A stretch of DNA of 12,065 nt. Origin: DATDRQ01 sp035291645. GTDB taxonomy: Bacteria; Chloroflexota; Anaerolineae; Anaerolineales; UBA4823. Shown here in pieces: positions 6,102 through 12,065 of this stretch (positions are counted from its first letter, which is position 1; each line of letters begins with the position of its first letter). The DNA lies in assembly GCA_035291645.1 (NCBI GenBank), contig DATDRQ010000217.1, positions 1 through 12,065 of the forward strand, given 5' to 3'. The position numbers and the translations under genes are program-made. The notes beneath the pieces were generated by a model. The model did not search any database. It saw only the letters and a program-made list of their open reading frames with translations, and was not told the origin of the DNA.

Positions 6102-8897
6102 ATGGGTACACCTCAGTTAACCAATAGCAGGTTGGAGTCTCTGGCGGGCGGGAGAAGCGTGACCATGAGCCCAGGTAACCGGTGGAATATCTGGACTATC
6201 CGGCTGACGGTAGTGCTGGGCGCCATCGCGATGGGATATTACTTCAGCTGGTGGTTTGCCAATGATCGCCTGGATTCCATCTGGATGGCCTCGGTTTTCA
6301 TTTGCGCGGTAGTTTATACCAGCATCCAGATGGCCGGCAACTGGCTGCTGTACTTGCTGGCGCGCACACCTGCAAATCCCACACCACCCCCGCCTGGTCT
6401 GTCGGTTGACGTGTTCGTAACCGCTTACCGTGAACCGTACGCCATGATCGAGCGCACCTTAACGGCGGCGGTTGGACTGCATGGGGAGCATTGCACCTGG
6501 CTGCTGGACGATGGATCGGACCCGGCGCTCAAGGCCATGGCGGAGCGGCTCGGCGCCGGCTACCTGGCCCGTATGGACCATCGGAATGCGAAAGCTGGCA
6601 ACCTCAACGCAGCCTTACCCCATACCGGCGGGGATGTGATCGCGATCTTCGATATCGATCACGTACCTAAAGCCGATTTTCTAGAGAGATCGATCGGTTA
6701 CTTTGTTGACCAGAAGGTCGGATTTGTCCAGGTCATGCTGACTTTCGATAACGCCAAAGAAAGCTGGGTGGCTCAAGGGGCCATGGAGACCAGCCTGGAG
6801 TTTTACAACCCGACTTATCTGGGCTCGAATGCGGTCGGCGGGGCGACGATGATGGGCAGCAACGCCATCATCCGGCGGAAGGCGCTCGAATCGATTCAAG
6901 GCTACCAGCCTGGTTTAGCCGAGGACCTGGCGACATCGCTCGCCTTGCACTCAGCTGGTTGGGATTCGGCCTATGTTCCCGAGCCTCTGGCGCCCGGCCA
7001 GGCGCCGCCCAGTTTTTCGGCCTGGTTCGTCCAGCAACTCAAGTGGGCGCGCGGGGTATTCGAGATGCTGCTCACCACCTTCCCCAGGGTTTTCATCAAA
7101 TTGACCTGGGGACAGCGACTGGCCTATGCGGTCCGCATGACCCGTTACTGGATCGGCCCAGCCATCGGGTTGCACCTCCTCGCCACGATCGCCATCCTGA
7201 TCTTCGGGACTCCCTCGGCCTCGATTGCATTCCACCAATACCTGATCCAGATCGCCCCGCTGGTGGTCTGTGACGCGCTGATCCGTTTCTTTGCCATGCG
7301 GACCTGGCAGCACCCTGACACTCCCAAGACGAGCTTAACCCGGGCGATCGCCTTGATCTATGCGACCTGGCCGATCTATATGCTGGCCTGGTTCATGGCA
7401 GTCCTGCGCCTGCCGCTTCCATTCCGCTCAACCCCGAAGAGCGGGAGCAAGTTGAGCCCGGTCTGGTTGCTCCCCCAAATCATCACCGTCGTCTTGTTGG
7501 CGATCGGGATGCTCTTCACGGTGTTCGTCGGCGGGCACCAGATTTCCATCCTGCTCCTGTTCGCCATTCTGCAAAGCGCGTTGCAGCTGATCATCCTGGC
7601 GCAGTGGTTTTCATCGGATGTAGGTCTGAGGGAGGGCTTACCTCGATATCTAAGTGTGCTGAGAAATCAGCTCCAATCCGCTCGCGTCACCCGCCGGGAG
7701 GTGGACGGGAGGATCCGCAGTTATCTGGTTAACCTGCCCTTCGATGTGGATCCGCTGCCGCTCGACGAACTGGAGCGATTGATCACCCTGCTGCATTCAG
7801 CCCGGTTGCGAGGCGCCCGCCAGGTGGTGATCGGTGATCGGGAGAGCGAGTGCGCCATTCGCCTGCTGGCGAGCGATCTATCCCAGCTCGCCGTTCGAAA
7901 AGAAAAGAACGTGTATGTGGTCCAAAATAAAGCCCAGTCCTGGTTAACGACTGGCAATTGGAAGGACAGAGGAGTATTCCGGACGGTCGATCCCGCCCGT
8001 CTGGATAAGACCTTCCGGCTAGGGGATGTACTGGTGGTCGTGGCGCGGGATAGTGGCACTCCAGAGATTCGCGACGCCGTCCGATTCGCCAGCCGGGCAG
8101 GCGCCCGCACGATCGGTATCACTGGGTCCTCCGGTGGGGATTTAATGCCCCAGGTCGATATTAACCTGCACCTGTCCAGCGATTCAGGCGAACAGTTCGA
8201 GAATTTCTTCCTCTTCCTGGAGAACCTGATCGTTAAATCCCTGCGGTCGATCGAACAGGAGGCGGAGCGGGATCAGGCTTCGGAAACCCTGGAGGTTGTC
8301 GCTTCGCCTGCGGCACAGGACGCGACCCAACCCTCTCTGGCTGAAACGCTGGCTTTAGATGGGATCGTATCGAATGCAAAGGTCAACACTACATTAGAAA
8401 AGCTGATTGCATTGAAAGACAGTTTATCCACAGAGCCACCTGCGGATCAATGTCTGCGCCTGGTGCTGCGCACGAGTCTGGAAGTTTTCGAGGCGAAAAG
8501 TGGCAGCCTGCTCCTGCTGGACAGGGATGGGAAGGCATCCCGGGCGGCGATCGCCTATGAAGGTGAGGTGCACCTCTATCCCCCCGAACACGTCATGGAT
8601 ACCCTGCAAAGGGGCCTGGCGAGTTGGGTCATCGCTCAGCGCCAGCCAGCCCTGGTGACGGATACGCGGCAGGATTCCCGCTGGCTGCGCCGCAACTGGG
8701 AGGAGCTGGCCGGCTCGCGTTCGGCGATCAGCGTCCCGATCCTCGAGGCGGGCCAGGTGATCGGGGTGTTGACCCTGGCCTACCCGCAAGCGGGCAGGTT
8801 TAACCAATCCGACCTGTTACTGTTGGCGGCGATCGCCGTGCAATACCCGCCCGAACAATCCGCCAGGAAACCGGAAATCCCTGCTGGACTGCGTTAA
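6102..8897 (+). CDS. Cellulose-synthase-like GT2 fused to a GmhA-type SIS domain and a GAF domain
   Basis: This membrane processive-type glycosyltransferase has an unusual regulatory C-terminus. Two TM helices (about 32-50 and 58-86) precede the GT2 domain. The GT2 motifs are LLDDGSD (134-140), the DxD in FDIDHVP (183-189), AEDLATS (273-279) and QQLKWARG (311-318), the QxxRW equivalent. About five TM helices follow (349-502). No PilZ domain is seen. Residues about 545-716 align by eye with phosphoheptose isomerase (GmhA). The matching blocks are VVIGDRESECAIRLLASDL, GDVLVVVARDSGTPEIRDAV and RTIGITGSSGGDLMPQVDI, ending in helix NFFLFLENLIVK. The phosphate loop and catalytic positions look eroded. 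After a polar linker, residues about 780-915 form a GAF domain (RLVLRTSLEVFEAKSGSLLL, then SVPILEAGQVIGVLTLAYP). The start is uncertain: ATG 6102 has GAGG 13 bases upstream, while GTG 6159 and ATG 6165 follow GGAG at 6151-6154. The product, whether polymer or single transfer, is not known. Confidence 0.88.
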   Translation: MGTPQLTNSRLESLAGGRSVTMSPGNRWNIWTIRLTVVLGAIAMGYYFSWWFANDRLDSIWMASVFICAVVYTSIQMAGNWLLYLLARTPANPTPPPPGLSVDVFVTAYREPYAMIERTLTAAVGLHGEHCTWLLDDGSDPALKAMAERLGAGYLARMDHRNAKAGNLNAALPHTGGDVIAIFDIDHVPKADFLERSIGYFVDQKVGFVQVMLTFDNAKESWVAQGAMETSLEFYNPTYLGSNAVGGATMMGSNAIIRRKALESIQGYQPGLAEDLATSLALHSAGWDSAYVPEPLAPGQAPPSFSAWFVQQLKWARGVFEMLLTTFPRVFIKLTWGQRLAYAVRMTRYWIGPAIGLHLLATIAILIFGTPSASIAFHQYLIQIAPLVVCDALIRFFAMRTWQHPDTPKTSLTRAIALIYATWPIYMLAWFMAVLRLPLPFRSTPKSGSKLSPVWLLPQIITVVLLAIGMLFTVFVGGHQISILLLFAILQSALQLIILAQWFSSDVGLREGLPRYLSVLRNQLQSARVTRREVDGRIRSYLVNLPFDVDPLPLDELERLITLLHSARLRGARQVVIGDRESECAIRLLASDLSQLAVRKEKNVYVVQNKAQSWLTTGNWKDRGVFRTVDPARLDKTFRLGDVLVVVARDSGTPEIRDAVRFASRAGARTIGITGSSGGDLMPQVDINLHLSSDSGEQFENFFLFLENLIVKSLRSIEQEAERDQASETLEVVASPAAQDATQPSLAETLALDGIVSNAKVNTTLEKLIALKDSLSTEPPADQCLRLVLRTSLEVFEAKSGSLLLLDRDGKASRAAIAYEGEVHLYPPEHVMDTLQRGLASWVIAQRQPALVTDTRQDSRWLRRNWEELAGSRSAISVPILEAGQVIGVLTLAYPQAGRFNQSDLLLLAAIAVQYPPEQSARKPEIPAGLR

Positions 8898-8944
8898 TCC
8901 AGGCGACTCTAGATCTCGCTTTCCTGGATCTTGACCTCATCCTG

Positions 8945-10186
8945 ATGCCCACCAAAGTGCTCGACCTTGACCTGGAACAGCTGCCACCGGTCATCGCGGA
9001 CCTGGTTGGCTACCCCCGTGCCCTGGCCCTGCTCCGTTGGCGCGGTAAACCCGTGGGCCAGGTTATCCTGGACGTGCATCACGACCAGATCACCCGCGCC
9101 GACGTGCTGACGGCCGTTTCCCTGCTGGAGGAGGTGTGGATGCGGGTGGACCGGCTGCTGCTCTACGAAATCCTGGATTGGGATGAGGTGGACGTCCTCC
9201 AGGCTGAACCCCCGCGGGCGACCGTCGCCGTGTGCACGCGCGACCGCCCGGAGGACCTGCACCGTTGCCTGGAGGCATTGATCCGCCTCCCGGATGACGG
9301 GCAGGAGATCCTGGTCGTCGATAACAATCCATCGACCGATGAGACCTATCAGGTGGTCATGCGGTACGGCGAGAAGGTGCGTTACATTCGGGAAGACCAG
9401 CCGGGACTGGATATAGCCCGTAATCGCGCTTTGCGAGAGGCGAAGTACGAGCTGATCGCCTTCAACGATGACGACGCCGTCCCTGATCCGGGCTGGCTGC
9501 GAGCGCTGGTGCGGAACTTCCGCGATCCAGCGGTGATGTGCGTCACGGGGCTGACCATGCCCTTCGAGCTGGAAACCGAAGCTCAGGAGTGGTTCGAACG
9601 GTATTCTCCTTTTAGTCGAGGCTTTCAACGCAAGGTATATGATTGGGAGGTGATTAATCCGGTTTCCGCGGTAAGAGTAGGAGTAGGGGCGAATATGGCC
9701 GTCAGACGTTCCGTCTTAGATCTGGTTGGTCCTTTCAATGAGGCCCTGGACACGGGCACCCCAACTCGATCGGGTGGGGATGTTGAGATGTTCGCACGCA
9801 TATTAAGGAAGGGTTACCGGATCGTCTACGATCCGGCTGCTTTAAGTTGGCATCGACACCGGCGCTCCTGGGAAGATCTGCGGAAGGCGCTTTACGGCTA
9901 TGGGGTGGGTGTCTACGCCACTTTCACCCATAACCTCCTTTATGAATGGGAATTCTTTGTCCTGGTGCAAGCTATTAATTGGTTCGTGATGGATCAATTC
10001 CCCAATTTATTGAGAGGCTTTCTTCACCGGCCCGACAGCCTGCCGCTTGACCTGGTGGTGACGGAACTTACTGGGTGCCTGGCTGGTCCTTGGGCGTATG
10101 TTCGATCAAGAAAAGCCGTACGACGAAAAATGATGAAAGATGACAAGCACTCGACCGTCGGTCAGCGTAGTTATACCAACCCATAA
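8945..10186 (+). CDS. GT2 family glycosyltransferase with N-terminal accessory domain
   Basis: This soluble or peripheral GT-A enzyme probably adds a sugar to a lipid-linked or surface glycan. Residues about 6-75 form a small accessory region: DLDLEQLPP, then ALALLRWRGKPVGQVIL and a helical stretch. I recall similar N-terminal modules in other GT2 proteins, but their role is unknown. The catalytic domain starts at ATVAVCTRDRPEDL (92-105). It continues with ILVVDNNPSTDET (122-134), GLDIARNRAL (154-163) and the metal-binding FNDDDAVPD (173-181). GVGANMAVRR and GGDVEMFARIL form the acceptor-side region (Asp279, Glu281). The rest is mostly amphipathic and ends in a basic tail. The ATG follows the synthase-like gene by 47 bp with no clear SD. 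The 3' end overlaps the next gene by 47 bp. Base composition changes sharply near 9600, from about 70% GC in a sampled 60-bp line to about 42%. Confidence 0.88.
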   Translation: MPTKVLDLDLEQLPPVIADLVGYPRALALLRWRGKPVGQVILDVHHDQITRADVLTAVSLLEEVWMRVDRLLLYEILDWDEVDVLQAEPPRATVAVCTRDRPEDLHRCLEALIRLPDDGQEILVVDNNPSTDETYQVVMRYGEKVRYIREDQPGLDIARNRALREAKYELIAFNDDDAVPDPGWLRALVRNFRDPAVMCVTGLTMPFELETEAQEWFERYSPFSRGFQRKVYDWEVINPVSAVRVGVGANMAVRRSVLDLVGPFNEALDTGTPTRSGGDVEMFARILRKGYRIVYDPAALSWHRHRRSWEDLRKALYGYGVGVYATFTHNLLYEWEFFVLVQAINWFVMDQFPNLLRGFLHRPDSLPLDLVVTELTGCLAGPWAYVRSRKAVRRKMMKDDKHSTVGQRSYTNP

Positions 10187-11387
10187 CCGGCGTCTTTCAT
10201 TGGCACGGACGTTGGATTCAATCGGTCGCCAGACTGTCTCGCCCGAGATCTTTGAAGTGATTGTGATTGCGGACGGATGCCAGGATGGCACTCAGGAAAT
10301 GCTGTCACAATATCGTGCAGGCTACCGCCTGGCGATTATTTCTCAAGCCGGGTTGGGTTCATCGGCTGCGCGGAATGCGGGAGCAGCTCAAGCAACCGGC
10401 GAGCTGATCATCTTCCTTGACGACGACATCCGGGCCAGCCCTGGTCTTATCGAATCTCATTTCAAAGCCCACCAGAAGAATCCCGACAGCGCGGTGATCG
10501 GGTACTACCCTCCCAGATCGGATGATCAACCGGGCCTCTTCCGCATCGCTTTATATACCTGGTGGGAAAAGATGTTCGACCAAATGCGGCAGGCGGGGCA
10601 CCGCTTCTCATGCACCGAAATACTCAGCGGTAACTTCTCGATATCCGCGGAAACTTTTAGACGGTTAAATGGTTTTGATCCAGCCTTGGAGGTCCACGAG
10701 GATTACGAATTTGGGATGCGGTTGATTAAGGAAAATATTCCTATCATTTTTGAACCGGAAGCTCTGGGTTACCACTATCAGGCAACGGATATAAAAGGTT
10801 CATTATCCAGGAAGTTTCAAGAAGGCAAAGCGGATGTCATCCTCGGGCGTTTGCATCCTGAATTGCGCTCTACCTTGTTAATGTGCAAATTGATCCAGTT
10901 CCCGGGGCTCTATAATTCCCTGCTCCTTACCCTGGCATTCCACCTGGCATTCCTCGGTGATGTTATGGCGAAGATGCTTTATGTAGGGTTGGGGGTCTTA
11001 GAGTGGTTGCGGCTGCGCTGGTTCTGGAGAAGGTTATTGGATGGTCTCATGGCGTACTGGTATTGGAGAGGGGTCGCCCGGCACTTGCGCAGTTTGGACG
11101 AGGTGAAGCGCTATCTGGAGGAACCTGGTCCGCCGCAAACAGGCCCGGACATCGATCTGGATCTTGCGGAAGGGCTGGAGGCGGCCGAACAGCTCCTGGA
11201 CCGGGCGCGCCCGACCTGTGCCGCCATACACTACGGCCCCCACCTGGTCGGCTGGATTCCACCACGCCCGGGGGCTGAATGCCTGCGCGGGGTGCACCTG
11301 CGACGCATCCTGGCGGTGGAGCTGCTCCCGGCATTGAGGCGCGCCCTGATTCAGGCCGGGGCTGCGGATGTGTTTGGATCGAAATGA
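10140..11387 (+). CDS. GT2 family glycosyltransferase with C-terminal accessory domain
   Basis: This GT-A fold glycosyltransferase opens directly with SVSVVIPTHNR (7-17). It then has VIVIADGCQDGT (40-51), GLGSSAARNAGA (71-82), the DxD in FLDDDIRASPG (92-102), SGNFSISA (163-170) and the catalytic acidic pair in VHEDYEFGMRL (185-195). Hydrophobic segments at about 255-290 suggest membrane attachment. Residues about 335-412 are unusual for the family: DIDLDLAEGLEAAEQLL, then AAIHYGPHLVGWIPP and a helical end. They align by eye with the N-terminal module of the preceding gene. That C-terminal part is very GC-rich (about 72% in one 60-bp line), while the catalytic part is about 45%. The start lies inside the 3' end of the preceding gene (47-bp overlap), and the TGA overlaps the next ATG (ATGA), indicating translational coupling in an operon. 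Donor and acceptor are unknown. Confidence 0.87.
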   Translation: MTSTRPSVSVVIPTHNRRLSLARTLDSIGRQTVSPEIFEVIVIADGCQDGTQEMLSQYRAGYRLAIISQAGLGSSAARNAGAAQATGELIIFLDDDIRASPGLIESHFKAHQKNPDSAVIGYYPPRSDDQPGLFRIALYTWWEKMFDQMRQAGHRFSCTEILSGNFSISAETFRRLNGFDPALEVHEDYEFGMRLIKENIPIIFEPEALGYHYQATDIKGSLSRKFQEGKADVILGRLHPELRSTLLMCKLIQFPGLYNSLLLTLAFHLAFLGDVMAKMLYVGLGVLEWLRLRWFWRRLLDGLMAYWYWRGVARHLRSLDEVKRYLEEPGPPQTGPDIDLDLAEGLEAAEQLLDRARPTCAAIHYGPHLVGWIPPRPGAECLRGVHLRRILAVELLPALRRALIQAGAADVFGSK

Positions 11388-12065
11388 CCTCGCCTCAGTC
11401 CGCAAGGGATAGCGAGTTTGACCTGCAGGTCAAACCCGCGCTCGCAGTTATCATCCCTTGGCTGATCCTGGCGTGGTCCGGGGTGGTGCTGGTCTTCTAT
11501 TACCGCCGGGCGAGCCAATTCTATCTGCTCGGTCCTTTGGACTGGGTGCGGGATAATCCCTCCCTATTGTCTTTCTTAAGAAGCTTACAACAGCTGGTCC
11601 AGGAGGCTCCGGCTGCCTGGCGGCTGCCGTATTTAACGGAAGCCGTAGCCAGCTGGTGGGTATCATTCCTGGGGGCCTCGGCGGTTTTTCTGTCTGCGCA
11701 GGTCCTGGGATTAGCCTTGCGGCATTTGCTGCGCTGGAAAGCTGGGAATTGGCGCGAGGCTTTCCTCTTCCAGACCGCACTCGGTTTCGGCGGGTTGTCC
11801 TCGATTTTCCTGCTGGCGGCTGCAGTTGGCAGCTTCAGCCCCACATACGTACGCGCCTCGATCTGGTTGATCCTGCTAGCCGGCGGTCTCTGGCTGGGAC
11901 TCAGAGCCCTGCAACCCAGAAAAACCGGACTAATAATCGATCGAAGTACGCTTACTCATCTGGGTTCAGTCCGCCTGTGGCTGGGGATCATACTGCTGGC
12001 GGTGGCGATCGGCTTGATAGGCGCCCTGGCGCCGGAGATCGAATACGACGCCCTGTGGTACCACC
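11384..12065 (+). CDS. Multi-pass membrane protein, probable GT-C glycosyltransferase (3' truncated by window end)
   Basis: The ATG overlaps the upstream TGA (ATGA at 11384-11387), and the frame stays open for 227 codons to the window edge. After a polar start (MTSPQSARDSEF) there are several hydrophobic helices: VIIPWLILAWSGVVLVFYY, a pair around SWWVSFLGASAVFLSA and FGGLSSIFLLAAAVG, ASIWLILLAGGLWLGL, and LWLGIILLAVAIGLIGAL. The visible end is PEIEYDALWYH. An Asp followed by an aromatic and His just after a transmembrane helix resembles the first-loop catalytic motif of GT-C/GT39-like enzymes. In this reading the earlier helices form an extra N-terminal membrane region. Only part of the protein is visible, so a polymerase or other membrane protein cannot be excluded. 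No independent SD is needed because translation is coupled to the gene before. Confidence 0.75.
   Translation, partial: MTSPQSARDSEFDLQVKPALAVIIPWLILAWSGVVLVFYYRRASQFYLLGPLDWVRDNPSLLSFLRSLQQLVQEAPAAWRLPYLTEAVASWWVSFLGASAVFLSAQVLGLALRHLLRWKAGNWREAFLFQTALGFGGLSSIFLLAAAVGSFSPTYVRASIWLILLAGGLWLGLRALQPRKTGLIIDRSTLTHLGSVRLWLGIILLAVAIGLIGALAPEIEYDALWYH

Noticed and set aside
8830..8944. Possible frameshift joining the GAF end to the following GT2 gene
   Set aside because: The frame of the GT2 gene stays open upstream of its ATG, but the codons there do not complete a GAF helix or resemble the accessory module. The GAF domain is essentially complete as it stands.
8930..8973. CTTGACCT repeated at 8930-8937 and 8966-8973
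   Set aside because: It is a short repeat explained by Leu-Asp-rich coding sequence. No symmetric operator or mobile-element feature surrounds it.
8909..9628. 239-codon open frame on the minus strand
   Set aside because: It lies opposite the GC-rich 5' part of a clear GT2 gene, its product shows no known motif, and long antisense frames are expected from this codon bias.
1..12065. tRNA, rRNA, CRISPR arrays, insertion sequences, attachment sites
   Set aside because: I saw no regularly spaced repeats, transposase motifs, terminal inverted repeats or tRNA-like cloverleafs on either strand.

Overview
The window looks like a bacterial surface or exopolysaccharide assembly locus. All supported genes lie on the + strand. 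I suspect a Chloroflexota (Anaerolineae-like) host. The reasons are the moderately high GC with patchy blocks, the short C-terminal tail of the ..IF(V/I)P..LVRK type on two secreted proteins (from memory, similar tails are common in that phylum), and the glycosyltransferase types. No rRNA or marker gene is present to prove it.

Layout. Positions 2-106 hold the last codons of a secreted protein. After a roughly 95-bp gap with a perfect TTGACA box and a tandem 10-bp repeat come three genes: a secreted SGNH/GDSL hydrolase with an Ig-like domain (203-1342), a GT4 glycosyltransferase (1348-2601) and a Wzz/BY-kinase fusion controlling polysaccharide chain length (2645-4324). About 270 bp without a convincing gene follow, ending in a near-perfect Rho-independent terminator (4592-4622). 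A second gene block then runs to the window edge: a GT39-type membrane glycosyltransferase (about 4686-6086), a cellulose-synthase-like GT2 fused to an SIS-like and a GAF domain (6102-8897), two overlapping soluble GT2 enzymes (8945-10186 and 10140-11387), and the 5' part of another multi-pass membrane protein with a GT-C-like Asp motif (11384 to end).

How the genes may work together (inference): cytoplasmic GT4 and GT2 enzymes would build or decorate a lipid-linked glycan, the GT39-type proteins would add sugars from lipid-phosphate donors on the outer face, and the synthase-like GT2 may polymerise and export a chain. Chain length or export would be tuned by the BY-kinase, and the secreted SGNH hydrolase would trim or deacylate the product at the surface. 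No flippase (Wzx), polymerase (Wzy), kinase phosphatase or initiating phosphoglycosyltransferase is visible, so the cluster probably continues beyond the window.

The most unusual item is the GT2-SIS-GAF fusion. Where bacterial cellulose synthase carries a c-di-GMP-binding PilZ domain, this protein carries a GmhA-like sugar-phosphate isomerase fold with eroded active-site motifs, followed by a GAF sensor domain. Also notable are the shared C-terminal tail on two adjacent secreted proteins, a small accessory domain that seems to sit at the N-terminus of one GT2 and the C-terminus of its neighbour, and sharp GC switches inside those two genes.
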